In this document: positions 1-9,497 of the stretch, piece after piece
Layout of the letters: the number at the start of each line of letters is the position of its first letter
Position numbering within the stretch: position 1 is the stretch's first letter
Assembly (NCBI RefSeq): GCF_016461785.1
Contig: NZ_JAEMUH010000004.1
Location: 1 to 64,000 of the forward strand
Source: Marinomonas ostreistagni
GTDB lineage: Bacteria; Pseudomonadota; Gammaproteobacteria; Pseudomonadales; Marinomonadaceae
Reading direction: 5' to 3'
Length of the DNA stretch: 64,000 nt
Made by a program: the position numbers and the translations under genes
The notes under the pieces: model-generated
Databases searched by the model: none
What the model saw: the letters and a program-made list of their open reading frames with translations, nothing else
Told to the model about the DNA's origin: nothing

Positions 1-472
1 TGCGGTCAGGGCTTTTTTACGTCTGGCGAAAATGAAATCCGCTCTGTGATGACTGTTATCTTCATCAAAGGGGGCGGATCCCTCAACTGGTGATAGTGCT
101 TGGAGACTGATGTACGTACAGGGATCTGTCCCCTGGAGTTCAAATGACAAGCTTTAATTCCCGATAGAATCGGGTCGTACGAGTCATCTTCCGACGGCGA
201 TTGCTCTTGTAGGGACTCTGAGGCTTGATCAAAGCCCTTTACTCCCCAGATGGAACTCGGACAAACAACATACTAGTTAGCGAGCTGCACTCAGCTTTTA
301 TGTGGCTGCTTACACAATTAATGTCTTTATATGTGCAAATATTCTCACTTTGAATATCTAGATTCACATTTAACAAATTTGATAGCTATTTAGGAACCAA
401 TGAAGTCTGTCTATTTGTTCAGGATTACATCTATTAGCATTCATCCTGTATAAATATATTAGGTAATTAAAG
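1..472. other. Non-coding left edge with hairpins
   Basis: No convincing gene is visible on either strand. The first 20 bases (GGTCAGGGC then TTTTTT) look like the 3' arm of a Rho-independent terminator whose 5' arm lies outside the window; this is inference. A perfect hairpin CCCGAT-AGA-ATCGGG lies at 160-174, a palindrome TGTACGTACA at 111-120, and a GGGA-TCTG-TCCC stem at 121-132. A TATAAA element near 449-454 could be the -10 of the downstream membrane-protein gene, with no good -35. A 30-codon stretch open from base 1 to a stop at 91-93 is too short to interpret. Confidence 0.4.
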
Positions 473-1135
473 ATGTTCGTTCTTCGAGGAATCGTATATT
501 TACTAGTGTTGGCTGGTATTGCTCAATGTATATCTTTAGAAGCATTTGAATTTGGTGTCAATGCTCAATACAGTGAGGACTCATTGACTGAGTTTTTGCA
601 GATGATATTTGCGATTGGCAGTGCTTTGTTGTTTGCCTTGAGTGCAAGATATTCTAGAGAACTACGTCAGGCCTGTATTCTACTTTCGGCATTAATGTTA
701 GCTATGTTTGTAAGAGAATCCGACTCTTTTCTAGATCAGTTTGTGTTCGACGGTGCTTGGCAGGTTTTGGTATTCGGTGTTCTATTAGGGACAGTCATCT
801 TACTTAGAAGGCAACTTAAAGAAAGTTATCGATCGCTAAAAGTGTTCTCCCAAACATCGAGTTTTGGTTTTGTGACAGCAGGATTGGTTATCATTATAGG
901 CTTTTCACGTCTTTTTGGTCGTAGTAGTTTTTGGCAAAGTGTTATGGGCGATGGCTATGTTAGAAACGTCAAAAATATTGTTGAAGAAGGGACAGAGCTG
1001 TTAGGTTATACAATTGTTGTGATTGCTGCTGCGGAACTTTTATGCTTCGTATTTTCTGTCGCTAGAAAGCGTCAGCATAATATTCAGGCTAGCCAGAAAT
1101 TACGTTCATACTCGAAGGTGGAGTTAGCTCATTAA
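473..1135 (+). CDS. Unrecognised six-helix inner-membrane protein
   Basis: I do not recognise this 220-residue protein. About six hydrophobic segments are visible, near residues 4-20, 42-60, 67-81, 96-111, 131-148 and 178-197, so it is very probably an inner-membrane protein. Charged patches between helices could be functional: RESDSFLDQ after helix 3 and VEEGTELLGY before helix 6. The ATG at 473 has only a weak upstream purine run (TTAAAG). The 3' end overlaps the convergent LysR gene by 47 bases. It has no operon partner, and no function can be assigned from the sequence. Confidence 0.75.
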   Translation: MFVLRGIVYLLVLAGIAQCISLEAFEFGVNAQYSEDSLTEFLQMIFAIGSALLFALSARYSRELRQACILLSALMLAMFVRESDSFLDQFVFDGAWQVLVFGVLLGTVILLRRQLKESYRSLKVFSQTSSFGFVTAGLVIIIGFSRLFGRSSFWQSVMGDGYVRNVKNIVEEGTELLGYTIVVIAAAELLCFVFSVARKRQHNIQASQKLRSYSKVELAH

Positions 1136-2054
1136 GTTCACTTCTCAGCCAGCGCCTAAGTACTTGAAGCGCTGGCTCATGACGTCTGCTGTGCTTGTAT
1201 GCAATATAAAAGCTATCGGAAGATGTATGTGTGCTGCAAGGCAGCTTGACTAATCCATCTTGAGGTTGTGTTTCATTAAACATATAGTCATTTACCAGTG
1301 CTATACCTAAGGAATGAATAGCCGCTTCATGGGCTAGCATCAAATGGCTGAATCTATGGAAAGTTGTTTCAGCGGGCATTTCTCTATCTTCTTCCGCAAA
1401 CCATCTACGCCAGTCTTCTGCATAACTTTCATACATGCTGTAGGATGTTATCAGTGGGAACTGTGCAATCAATTCAGGCTGTTGTTTAAGTTTGATCTCG
1501 AGCTCTTGTTTTGTTTTAACTTCAAGAGTGCTTATCATGTCTTGGAGTAGGCTTTGACTGCATACTGGAAACAGGCGCTCGGTATAAAACCACTCAAAAT
1601 CAAATCCGCGTTTTTCCTTATCAATTGTAATGAAGCAATCAGCAGTTCTATCTGAAAGTTCTGGTTCGGAGAAAGTCATCTCAATCGTTAGATCTAAATT
1701 TGGGTGCTGTCTCTTTAGTTTGTGAAGCCTCGGAATCAACCAATACACAGCGAATGAGCTATATACTGCAAGTCTTAGCCTAGCTTCTGTTTCTCCTTTT
1801 ATGCTTTCACTTGCTCTGGCGATCTGATTTAGGGAGCTGCTGACCTGGTCTAAATAGGCTTTTCCTTCACTGGTTAACTCCAGCTTTCGACCTAAGCGAA
1901 AAAAAAGTTGCTCGCCCAGGTAGTCTTCCAAAGCTTTAATGTGATGAGAGATGGCACTTTGGCTGATGTGAAGTTCGTTTGCTGCTTGTGAGAAACTGTT
2001 TAGACGTGCAACGGCCTCAAACACGGGCAGTGACTTTAAAGGTGGTAGCTTCAT
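1089..2054 (-). CDS. LysR-family transcriptional regulator, GcvA-like
   Basis: A 321-residue LysR-type regulator. The N-terminal winged helix-turn-helix spans about residues 5-64, with the pattern FSQAANELHISQSAISHHI. The effector-binding domain occupies about residues 90-300. The opening MKLPPLKSLPVFEAVARL is typical of the GcvA/AmpR-like branch. It is divergent from the EamA exporter gene at 2163 across 108 bases, the usual arrangement for a LysR regulator and its target, so control of that exporter is likely (inference). The ligand is unknown. Its 3' end overlaps the membrane-protein gene on the other strand. Confidence 0.9.
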   Translation of the reverse strand: MKLPPLKSLPVFEAVARLNSFSQAANELHISQSAISHHIKALEDYLGEQLFFRLGRKLELTSEGKAYLDQVSSSLNQIARASESIKGETEARLRLAVYSSFAVYWLIPRLHKLKRQHPNLDLTIEMTFSEPELSDRTADCFITIDKEKRGFDFEWFYTERLFPVCSQSLLQDMISTLEVKTKQELEIKLKQQPELIAQFPLITSYSMYESYAEDWRRWFAEEDREMPAETTFHRFSHLMLAHEAAIHSLGIALVNDYMFNETQPQDGLVKLPCSTHTSSDSFYIAYKHSRRHEPALQVLRRWLRSELNELTPPSSMNVISG

Positions 2055-2162
2055 TTTAATATCTATTTAACTAATACTAACTCAAATAATATCATTTTAT
2101 CTGATTTTAAACCTCCCTTAAAATTCGCGCATTCTTCCATAAGACATTTCTCAGGGGGTTGT

Positions 2163-3053
2163 GTGTCAGGAAAAACGATTAGCAGCGCAATTCTAGTACT
2201 AGTATTAGGTAACTTGATGGCAACGGTTTGCGATGTCTTAGTTAAGCTAGCAAATGCAGGCGATGCAGTGTTTCAATTTACTTTTTATCGTGTGCTTTTT
2301 ATGTGTGTAGTGCTTGCACCCTTAGTACTTAGAAAAAGAGTTTCTCGCCCTTTGCAGGGAATTGGTCTGCATTTTGTTCGAGGTAACCTTTGGGTGCTAA
2401 CTTCAGTACTGTTAGTGATCTCTCTTTCGCATCTGCCTTTGGCTACTGCCAATGCAGTCTTTTATACTGCTCCCATTTTTATAATTTTATTGGCATTGAT
2501 TTTTTATCGCGAAAAAGTCAGTAAAACAGTTGTTTTCGCTGCGATATCTGGATTCGCTGGTGTGCTTGTGATTTTAAAGCCTAGTTATATTGGGTGGGGA
2601 ATGCTCAGTGCTCTAGGATTTGCATTAGTGTTGGCTATTAATAGTTTATTGATTCGCAAGCTTCCTAGTGGTCAAAGTGCGATGCATGGACTTTTGGTGG
2701 CCCAGGTCTGTGCTCTTCCTGTAGCGGCTATATTGGCTTTATATGAAGGAAGTATTCTTTCCTTATATCAGTTGTTATTAGCGTTTGGTGCTTCAATTTG
2801 TTCTGTATTATACAGTTTGGCTTGCTTGGTCGGGTATCGATATGTCGCTTCAAGTCAGGTAAGTTCTGCAGAATACTCAGGACTACTTTTTGCAATTATT
2901 GCCGGTTGGGCGATGTTTGGAGAAGCTATTGATTGGAGCTTGTTGCTTGGGGCCGCATTGATTGTTGTGCCGCTTATTTATGTTAGCCGGCGTGATATTA
3001 CTGTAGAAAAGGCCAAGCGCCTTTCGCAATCAGCTACTCTGGATGCCACGTGA
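2163..3053 (+). CDS. EamA/DMT-family exporter
   Basis: A 296-residue drug/metabolite transporter with about ten transmembrane helices in two EamA repeats (about residues 8-137 and 148-277). Each repeat ends with the usual small-residue-rich helices (FAAISGFAGVLVILKPS; LLLGAALIVVPLIYVSRR). These inner-membrane carriers usually export amino acids or related metabolites; the substrate here cannot be read from sequence. The start is GTG at 2163 behind a strong AGGGGG ribosome-binding site. It is divergent from the LysR gene that probably regulates it. A 9-bp hairpin follows the stop. Confidence 0.9.
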   Translation: MSGKTISSAILVLVLGNLMATVCDVLVKLANAGDAVFQFTFYRVLFMCVVLAPLVLRKRVSRPLQGIGLHFVRGNLWVLTSVLLVISLSHLPLATANAVFYTAPIFIILLALIFYREKVSKTVVFAAISGFAGVLVILKPSYIGWGMLSALGFALVLAINSLLIRKLPSGQSAMHGLLVAQVCALPVAAILALYEGSILSLYQLLLAFGASICSVLYSLACLVGYRYVASSQVSSAEYSGLLFAIIAGWAMFGEAIDWSLLLGAALIVVPLIYVSRRDITVEKAKRLSQSATLDAT

Positions 3054-3063
3054 TTTGGTGGTG

Positions 3064-3089
3064 AGGCCTAACAGATGAATGTTAGGCCT
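3064..3089. terminator. Hairpin between convergent genes, weak terminator
   Basis: AGGCCTAAC (3064-3072), loop of 8, GTTAGGCCT (3081-3089): a perfect 9-bp stem between the convergent exporter gene and the coiled-coil gene. Neither side has a proper T tract, so it is at best a weak bidirectional terminator. Confidence 0.4.
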
Positions 3090-3095
3090 TACCCG

Positions 3096-3659
3096 TTACT
3101 GCGTTGGCGCTGGTTGTGCCGGTACGCTCGTAGATTCTTTTGACGGTTCACCAGTTTTCAATAGATTTAGCAGAGTATTCCTCTCCATGCTTGCTTTGAG
3201 AGCAAGATCCATTTGGTACTGATACGTTGTTTCCCATTCTGAACTTTTAGGGACCAGTTCTGATAAATCGCCTATCGCTTGTCGCATAACGGCAAGATAG
3301 GCTTGAATATTCTCTTCTTGATTTATCAAGATGTTTTTTAAAGCATTTGCGCTACTGTGGCGTAAATAGGTTTTCAGCGTTTCGTTTTCGGCGCTGATGG
3401 CACTTAAGCGTACGTTTTGTTGCTCTATACTTTGTCTAAGAGCGGCTATTTGAGTTTCTGTTTCCGACTGTTGGCCTGTAATCATCTCGGTTGGATTATT
3501 AAGTGTCACTAAGAAGTAAGTTACAGCTGCTGAAGTGCCTGTGCTAAGTAGAAAACAAATCAAAAAACCAATAGCCAAGCCCATGGGGAACTTTTTTTTG
3601 ACGGTGTTTGAGTCATTCTCTGTGTCTATTTGTTCTTTATTATCCGCAGACTTGCTCAT
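3096..3659 (-). CDS. Membrane-anchored coiled-coil protein, function unknown
   Basis: A 187-residue protein. Residues 1-24 are hydrophilic and lysine-rich, one membrane segment covers about 25-52, and a heptad-like coiled coil covers about 65-98 (TETQIAALRQSIEQQNVRL). The C-terminus is Pro/Thr-rich. Positive residues before the helix predict a cytoplasmic N-terminus and a periplasmic coiled coil. The ATG is preceded by AAGGGG at good spacing. I do not recognise the family. It is divergent from iscR across 235 bases, which links the two only by position. Confidence 0.75.
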   Translation of the reverse strand: MSKSADNKEQIDTENDSNTVKKKFPMGLAIGFLICFLLSTGTSAAVTYFLVTLNNPTEMITGQQSETETQIAALRQSIEQQNVRLSAISAENETLKTYLRHSSANALKNILINQEENIQAYLAVMRQAIGDLSELVPKSSEWETTYQYQMDLALKASMERNTLLNLLKTGEPSKESTSVPAQPAPTQ

Positions 3660-3801
3660 AGGTAGCCCCTTATTTCATTTAAGCTGGTTGATAATTAAAC
3701 ATATCGGCTAGCGCTAATAAGATAACACAACAAATGTGTGAGATTTTGTTCAGTTTTGAAACATAAGCGCTTAAAATACGACAAATTCTTCTGCTAGATG
3801 A

Positions 3802-3860
3802 ATAACCCACTAAAATGCTCGGGTAAATACTTGATCAAAATAGTGGGTTTTGTGTATGAT
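3802..3860 (+). promoter_or_regulatory. iscR promoter with two IscR type-1-like sites
   Basis: A -35 TTGATC (3831-3836) and -10 TATGAT (3855-3860) are separated by 18 bp. Two stretches fit the IscR type-1 pattern loosely: ATA at 3802 through the ACTAAAA core to CTCGGGTAAAT at 3827, and ATACTTGATCAAAATAG starting at 3827. The second covers the -35 and spacer. The outer arms ACCCACTA (3805-3812) and TAGTGGGT (3841-3848) are inverted repeats. Repression of the Fe-S locus by [2Fe-2S]-IscR is the obvious reading (inference). Confidence 0.6.
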
Positions 3861-3894
3861 TTATACCATTGACTAGCATTTGAGTGGAACGTGT

Positions 3895-4386
3895 ATGCGC
3901 TTAACAACTAAAGGCCGTTATGCAGTAACGGCAATGCTTGACTTGGCACTGCACACAGACAGTGGACCAGTGTCTCTCTCTGATATCTCAAATCGTCAAG
4001 GAATATCCTTATCCTATTTAGAGCAATTGTTTGCAAAGTTACGCAAACAAGATCTAGTTCTAAGCGTAAGAGGTCCTGGTGGCGGGTATCGACTAAGTCG
4101 AGATCAGAGTCAGATTTTTGTGGCTCAAATAGTTGATGCTGTAAATGAGTCTGTCGATGCGACAGGCTGTAAAGGACGTAGCGATTGCCAAGGTGGTAAC
4201 ACTTGTCTGACACATCATCTCTGGTGTGATTTAAGTAATCAAATACATGATTTTTTGAGTGAAATAAGCCTCGAAAATCTAGTTATGCGCCAAGATGTTC
4301 GCAACGTGGCGGAAAGACAAGATAAAGATAGCAAGATGTCGGCCAATGCTCCCCAAGAAAAGATTACAGCGGCCCTCATCAGTTAA
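3895..4386 (+). CDS. iscR: Fe-S responsive Rrf2-family repressor IscR
   Basis: A 163-residue Rrf2-family regulator that senses Fe-S status through its own [2Fe-2S] cluster. The N-terminus [19 protein letters not shown] is the standard IscR start, so ATG 3895 is preferred over the upstream TTG at 3880. The winged helix runs to about residue 70. The cluster ligands C92, C98, C104 and H107 are all present (C-X5-C-X5-C-L-T-H) at the same numbering as E. coli IscR. It heads the suf genes, 48 bases before sufB, with IscR-like sites in its promoter, so autoregulation and control of the operon are expected. Confidence 0.95.
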   Translation: MRLTTKGRYAVTAMLDLALHTDSGPVSLSDISNRQGISLSYLEQLFAKLRKQDLVLSVRGPGGGYRLSRDQSQIFVAQIVDAVNESVDATGCKGRSDCQGGNTCLTHHLWCDLSNQIHDFLSEISLENLVMRQDVRNVAERQDKDSKMSANAPQEKITAALIS

Positions 4387-4434
4387 CGAATTATTAGTGC
4401 CTTAGTGGCCTATACCAACGAGTGAGTTTCTAAT

Positions 4435-5871
4435 ATGACTGAGCAGATTGATAAGGCATTAGCTCGAGAGTACGAAGCGGGCTTCGTCTCTGCTGTAGAA
4501 TCAGAAACCTTCGAGCCTGGACTCGATGAAGATGTGATTCGCCGTATCTCTGAAGTCAAAGGTGAACCTGAGTGGATGCTTGAATGGCGTCTCAATGCGT
4601 TTCGTGTTTGGCAAGAAATGGAAGAGCCTGATTGGGCTCATGTATCCTACCCTAAAATCGACTTCCAAGCGGTGTCTTACTACTCAGCACCAAAGAGTAT
4701 GAAAGACAAGCCTAAGTCTCTAGATGAAGTTGATCCCGAACTTTTGCGTACTTACGAAAAGTTAGGTATTCCACTAGTTGAGCAACAAATGCTGGCAGGT
4801 GTGGCGGTAGATGCAGTCTTTGACTCTGTTTCAGTCGTTACCACTTTCCGTGAAAAGCTTGAAGAAGCGGGTGTTATTTTCTGCCCTATCTCTGAAGCGC
4901 TTCACAAGTACCCTGATCTTGTGAAGAAGTACCTTGGCAGCGTTGTGCCGACCAAAGATAACTTCTTTGCTGCGCTAAACTGTGCCGTATTTACTGATGG
5001 CTCATTTGTTTACATTCCAAAAGGCACTCGTTGCCCAATGGAATTGTCTACATACTTCCGTATCAATGAACAGAATACCGGTCAGTTTGAGCGAACTTTG
5101 ATTATTGCCGACGAAGGTTCTTACGTAAGTTACCTCGAAGGCTGTACTGCACCACAACGTGATGAGAACCAACTGCACGCGGCAGTTGTTGAGCTTGTTG
5201 CAATGGACGATGCTGAAATTAAATACTCGACAGTACAGAACTGGTACCCAGGTGATGAAGAGGGTAAAGGTGGTATTTACAATTTCGTAACCAAGCGTGG
5301 TGTGTGTCATACCAATGCTAAGATCTCTTGGACGCAGGTTGAGACAGGTTCTTCTGTGACTTGGAAATACCCAAGCTGTGTGCTTAAAGGTGATAACAGT
5401 GTAGGTGAATTCTACTCTGTTGCTTTGACGCGTGGTCGTCAGCAAGCGGATACGGGTACTAAGATGATCCATATTGGTAAGAACACCAAGTCTACGATCA
5501 TCTCTAAAGGTATTTCTGCAGGTAAGAGTAATAATGCCTACCGTGGTCTTGTTCGTATGAACCCAGGTGCAGAAGGTGCACGTAACTTTACTCAGTGTGA
5601 CTCGCTACTGATCGGTGATCAGTGTGGTGCGCATACATTCCCATACGTTGAAAGCCGTAACCCATCAGCGATCGTAGAACATGAAGCGACCACGTCTAAA
5701 GTAAGTGACGATCAAATGTTCCTTTGTCGTCAGCGTGGTGTTGATCCAGAAAAAGCGGTCTCTATGATCGTAAATGGCTTCTGTAAGGAAGTCTTTAAAG
5801 AACTCCCTATGGAGTTTGCCGTAGAAGCAGGCAAACTTCTCGAAATTAGCCTTGAAGGCTCTGTTGGTTAG
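4435..5871 (+). CDS. sufB: Fe-S scaffold subunit SufB
   Basis: A 478-residue SufB, slightly shorter than the E. coli protein (495). SufB is the scaffold of the cytosolic SufBC2D complex, which receives sulfane sulfur from SufSE and builds nascent Fe-S clusters. The C-terminal beta-helix core is intact, with the conserved stretches [18 protein letters not shown] and [15 protein letters not shown]; the first holds the region of the functional cysteine. The ATG at 4435 follows a weak GAGTGAG. The gene is flanked by iscR and sufC, 19 bases before the sufC start. Confidence 0.97.
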   Translation: MTEQIDKALAREYEAGFVSAVESETFEPGLDEDVIRRISEVKGEPEWMLEWRLNAFRVWQEMEEPDWAHVSYPKIDFQAVSYYSAPKSMKDKPKSLDEVDPELLRTYEKLGIPLVEQQMLAGVAVDAVFDSVSVVTTFREKLEEAGVIFCPISEALHKYPDLVKKYLGSVVPTKDNFFAALNCAVFTDGSFVYIPKGTRCPMELSTYFRINEQNTGQFERTLIIADEGSYVSYLEGCTAPQRDENQLHAAVVELVAMDDAEIKYSTVQNWYPGDEEGKGGIYNFVTKRGVCHTNAKISWTQVETGSSVTWKYPSCVLKGDNSVGEFYSVALTRGRQQADTGTKMIHIGKNTKSTIISKGISAGKSNNAYRGLVRMNPGAEGARNFTQCDSLLIGDQCGAHTFPYVESRNPSAIVEHEATTSKVSDDQMFLCRQRGVDPEKAVSMIVNGFCKEVFKELPMEFAVEAGKLLEISLEGSVG

Positions 5872-5890
5872 GTTGAGGAACCCATTGAAC

Positions 5891-6676
5891 ATGTCAAACG
5901 AAAACACTTTGTTATCGATCAAAGACTTACACGCAAGTGTAGAAGAAAAAAACATTCTCAAAGGTCTCAATCTAGACATTAAACCAGGTGAAGTTCATGC
6001 CATCATGGGCCCGAACGGTGCTGGTAAATCGACCACAGGCTATGTGTTGTCTGGCCGTGATGGCTACGAAGTCGACAGCGGCTCGGTCACTCTAGATGGC
6101 GAAGACCTTCTAGAAATGGAAGTGGAAGATCGTGCTCGCGCGGGTCTTTTCCTTGCATTCCAATACCCAGTTGAAATTCCAGGTGTTAGCAACCTAGAGT
6201 TCTTGAAAGTCGCGGTAGATTCTCAGCGTGAAGCACGTGGCGAAGAAGCGCTAACGTCTGCAGAATTCCTTAAGATGGCAAAAGAAGCTTGTAAGCAAGT
6301 GAATCTGCCTGTTTCATTCCTTAAGCGTGGTGTGAACGAAGGTTTCTCTGGTGGTGAGAAAAAGCGTAACGAAATCATGCAAATGATGTTGCTTCAGCCA
6401 AAGCTTTGCATTCTGGATGAGACCGATTCAGGCCTCGATATTGATGCAATGCAAGTGGTTGCAAACGGTGTAAACAGCCAGCGTTCACCGGAGCGTAGTT
6501 TTATCGTTGTAACACACTACCAGCGCTTGCTTGACTACATTAAGCCTGACTTTGTCCACGTTCTAGCGGACGGTAAAATCGTTAAGAGTGGCGACGCGTC
6601 ACTTGCGAAAGAGCTAGAAGAGCAAGGTTACGCATGGCTACAAACAGAGCCTACAGAAGACGAACTAGAGGATTAA
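5891..6676 (+). CDS. sufC: Fe-S assembly ATPase SufC
   Basis: A 261-residue ABC-type ATPase that energises the SufBCD scaffold. Visible are Walker A GPNGAGKST, the signature FSGGEKKRNEI and Walker B LCILDETDSGLD; the last two have the SufC-specific form. The start is ATG 5891 (MSNENTLLSIKDL), since the longer reading frame from 5852 runs into sufB. GAGG lies about 13 bases upstream. The C-terminal YAWLQTEPTEDELED is a little longer than in E. coli. sufD follows after two bases, so the pair is translationally coupled. Confidence 0.97.
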   Translation: MSNENTLLSIKDLHASVEEKNILKGLNLDIKPGEVHAIMGPNGAGKSTTGYVLSGRDGYEVDSGSVTLDGEDLLEMEVEDRARAGLFLAFQYPVEIPGVSNLEFLKVAVDSQREARGEEALTSAEFLKMAKEACKQVNLPVSFLKRGVNEGFSGGEKKRNEIMQMMLLQPKLCILDETDSGLDIDAMQVVANGVNSQRSPERSFIVVTHYQRLLDYIKPDFVHVLADGKIVKSGDASLAKELEEQGYAWLQTEPTEDELED

Positions 6677-6678
6677 TC

Positions 6679-7902
6679 ATGAGTGAATGGTTACAACAAG
6701 CCATCGCTCGTGCCGACAGCATTCAAGATGGTTTTGAAGACCAGCGAGCGGCGTCGCTTGCGCTTTTAAAAGATATTAAATGGCCTACACGTAAAACCGA
6801 AGCGTGGAAATACACACCGCTTCGTGCAGTAGAACGTAGCGCGGCTATCTTCAAGGAAGAATCTCCAGAGCTTGATCCGGTAGCGGTTGAAGGCCTTGAG
6901 TTCCTTGAGCTGACATTTGTTGATGGCCAGCTGGTATCTCTTCCAGAAGAGTTGCCAGAAGGTCTAAGCATTGAGATGCAAGAGTCGAGTTTGTTTGGCA
7001 CGATCAAACCAGAGCGTCATATTTTTGGTTTGGTGAACGATGTGCTAGCAGCAGATGTTGCCGTGGTAACGGTTGCTGAAGGTGTTGTTGTAGAGCAAAT
7101 GCTTCGCATTAACAACTTGTTAAGCAACGGTGCACAAGGCCATATTCGTGTCGTGGTTGATCTGAAAGCTGGTTCATCACTTAAAGTGGTGGAAAATGCA
7201 GAAGGTCAGGGTGCGTCTCTAACAACTGCTTTTACCGAATACCAAATTGGCGTTGAGGCCAATCTTGAGCATTACCGCTTTGCGTTGCAGTCAGGCGACA
7301 ATGTTGCTGTGGGTGGCAGTCACTTTAAGCTGTTTGAGAATGCTGTCATGAACAGCAGTATTATCGGCTTTGGTAGCGACCTACAGCGTATTGATACTGA
7401 TATTATTTATGCTGGAGAGAAGGCAAACGCTAAGTTGAACGCGATTTACCTACTGGATGGTAAAGAGCTGTTTGACCTTCATGCAAACGTTGAGCACGCT
7501 GTGCCAAACTGCACCACGGAAGAAAATATACGAGGTATTGCTGGTGACAATAGCCGTGCAGTATTCAACGGTCGTATTCATATCCACCGTGATGCGCAAA
7601 AAACACTGGCTGAGTTAAATAACCGCAATTTGTTGATGTCTAACAAAGCGGAAATCAATACTAAGCCAGAGCTCGAAATCTATGCCGACGATGTACGTTG
7701 TGCCCATGGTGCGACCATTGCTCAGATTGATAAGCAAGCCCTGTATTACTTGCAAACGCGTGGCGTGAGTCGTTCCCAAGCACAGCTAATGCTAAGCTTT
7801 GGTTTTATAAATGAGTTGATCGATCAGATGCCGACTGTTGAGTTGGCGGAATGGGTGCGTCCGATTATTCGTGACCGATTTGCTCAGATGGAAGTGAAAT
7901 AA
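6679..7902 (+). CDS. sufD: Fe-S scaffold subunit SufD
   Basis: A 407-residue SufD, paralogue of SufB and partner in the SufBC2D scaffold; it is implicated in iron entry. The N-terminal helical part contains PTRKTEAWKYTPL, the family hallmark, and the C-terminal beta-helix contains YADDVRCAHGATIAQID, with the conserved cysteine and histidine. ATG 6679 lies two bases after the sufC stop. The longer in-frame reading from 6634 lies inside sufC and is rejected. Confidence 0.96.
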   Translation: MSEWLQQAIARADSIQDGFEDQRAASLALLKDIKWPTRKTEAWKYTPLRAVERSAAIFKEESPELDPVAVEGLEFLELTFVDGQLVSLPEELPEGLSIEMQESSLFGTIKPERHIFGLVNDVLAADVAVVTVAEGVVVEQMLRINNLLSNGAQGHIRVVVDLKAGSSLKVVENAEGQGASLTTAFTEYQIGVEANLEHYRFALQSGDNVAVGGSHFKLFENAVMNSSIIGFGSDLQRIDTDIIYAGEKANAKLNAIYLLDGKELFDLHANVEHAVPNCTTEENIRGIAGDNSRAVFNGRIHIHRDAQKTLAELNNRNLLMSNKAEINTKPELEIYADDVRCAHGATIAQIDKQALYYLQTRGVSRSQAQLMLSFGFINELIDQMPTVELAEWVRPIIRDRFAQMEVK

Positions 7903-7913
7903 GCGAGAAGTCC

Positions 7914-9131
7914 ATGAGTCTTGATGTCGCTGCTATTCGCGAGCAGTTTCCAATATTAAAACGCGAAATCGATGGCAATCCTCTTATCTATCTTGATAAC
8001 GCGGCGACGACCCAGAAGCCGCAGTGCGTCATTGATGCGTTAGTGGATTACTACACGCAATGTAATTCAAATGTTCACCGTGGTGCTCACCGATTGGCGG
8101 ATGAAGCGACACGTAAGTTTGAGAATGCACGCGACATCATTAAAGACTTTATTAACGCGCCAAAGCGTGAAGAGGTTATTTGGACGTCAGGTACGACCGA
8201 AGGCATCAACATGATTGCCAACGGTTTAGCAAAACTTCTAAAGAGCTCTGATGAGGTGATCGTGACGGGTATGGAGCATCATGCCAACATCGTTACCTGG
8301 CAGCAGGCGTGTAAAGCAGCGGGCGCTTCTTTACATACGGTACCGGTAACCGATAAAGGTGAGCTAGACCTAGATGTTTATGTTTCGTTATTGAACGAAA
8401 ACACTAAATTGGTTGCTTTCCCGCATGTATCGAACTCACTAGGTACTGTGAATCCAATCAAATGGATGACGGAACAAGCGAAGAAATTCGGTGCTTGGGT
8501 GTCTGTTGATGGGGCTCAAGGTGTTGCTCACGGCAATGTAGACGTGCAAGACATCGGTTGTGATTTCTATGCTTTCTCAGGTCATAAGATTTACGGTCCT
8601 ATGGGGATTGGTGCGCTGTGGGGGAAAGAAGAATTACTAGCTGAATGGCCGATATGGCAAACCGGCGGTGAAATGATCTCGACAGTGACGCTTCAGGATG
8701 CTACCTGGAACGTATTGCCATACCGTCTTGAAGCGGGTACGCCAAATGTGGGTGATGCGATTGCGCTAGGTGAAGCGATTCGTTGGTTCAGTGAATTGGA
8801 TTATGCTGAGGTAGCTGCTCACGAGAAAGCTTTAATGGCCCGTGCTACTGAGCTGGCTAAAGAATTCGATGGTTTACGCATGATCGGTGAAGCCGAAGAA
8901 AAAGTAGGGGCGTTTAGCTTCGTACTAGATCAAGGTCACCCAGCAGATATTGGTTTCTTACTTGATCGACAAGGTATTGCAATTCGTACCGGTGATCACT
9001 GTGCGCAGCCGCTGATGGCACGCTTTGGTGTGCCTGGTACCGCACGTATGTCATTCTCGATTTACAATACGATTGAAGAAGTTGAGCAATTCTTCAAAGC
9101 TTTGAAAAAAGTTCACATGATGTTGGCTTAG
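7914..9131 (+). CDS. sufS: Cysteine desulfurase SufS (class II)
   Basis: A 405-residue PLP-dependent class II cysteine desulfurase that removes sulfur from cysteine and hands it via SufE to SufB. The PLP lysine sits in FSGHKIYGPMGIG, and the persulfide cysteine is in RTGDHCAQPLM, matching the RTGHHCAMPLM of E. coli SufS. Length is as expected (E. coli 406). It lies 11 bases after sufD and 8 before sufA. A second, IscS-type desulfurase lies at the end of the same locus. Confidence 0.97.
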   Translation: MSLDVAAIREQFPILKREIDGNPLIYLDNAATTQKPQCVIDALVDYYTQCNSNVHRGAHRLADEATRKFENARDIIKDFINAPKREEVIWTSGTTEGINMIANGLAKLLKSSDEVIVTGMEHHANIVTWQQACKAAGASLHTVPVTDKGELDLDVYVSLLNENTKLVAFPHVSNSLGTVNPIKWMTEQAKKFGAWVSVDGAQGVAHGNVDVQDIGCDFYAFSGHKIYGPMGIGALWGKEELLAEWPIWQTGGEMISTVTLQDATWNVLPYRLEAGTPNVGDAIALGEAIRWFSELDYAEVAAHEKALMARATELAKEFDGLRMIGEAEEKVGAFSFVLDQGHPADIGFLLDRQGIAIRTGDHCAQPLMARFGVPGTARMSFSIYNTIEEVEQFFKALKKVHMMLA

Positions 9132-9139
9132 GAGGCATT

Positions 9140-9493
9140 ATGTCAACGGAAACATTCGATCCAAATCAAACGGTCAGTATGACCGATGCCGCACGTAAGT
9201 TCTTTGCATCAAAGCTTACTGCGCAATCAGAAGGTAGCCTAGTGCGTTTGAGTACAAAGGAAAGTGGCTGTACTGGCTACGCTTACGTTTTAGACATCGT
9301 AGAATCAGCACAAGACGGTGACGCCATCATGGACTTTGATGGCGTCAAGCTAGCGATCGACGATGAGTCTCTGACTTTGCTTAAAGGTACAGAGATTGAC
9401 TTGGTGCGTGAAGGCATTAACCAAGTCGTGAAATTTAACAATCCCAATGTGGTTGCGGAATGCGGCTGCGGCGAAAGCTTTAGTGTGAATTAA
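9140..9493 (+). CDS. sufA: A-type Fe-S carrier (SufA/IscA family)
   Basis: A 117-residue HesB/IscA-family carrier that moves Fe-S clusters from the scaffold to apo-proteins. The three metal-binding cysteines are present: one in KESGCTGYAY and two in AECGCGESF. The protein is closer in length to SufA or IscA than to ErpA, and I use sufA because of its position directly after sufS. ATG 9140 is preceded by AGGAGG at ideal spacing. sufT follows after four bases. Confidence 0.93.
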   Translation: MSTETFDPNQTVSMTDAARKFFASKLTAQSEGSLVRLSTKESGCTGYAYVLDIVESAQDGDAIMDFDGVKLAIDDESLTLLKGTEIDLVREGINQVVKFNNPNVVAECGCGESFSVN

Positions 9494-9497
9494 TAAC

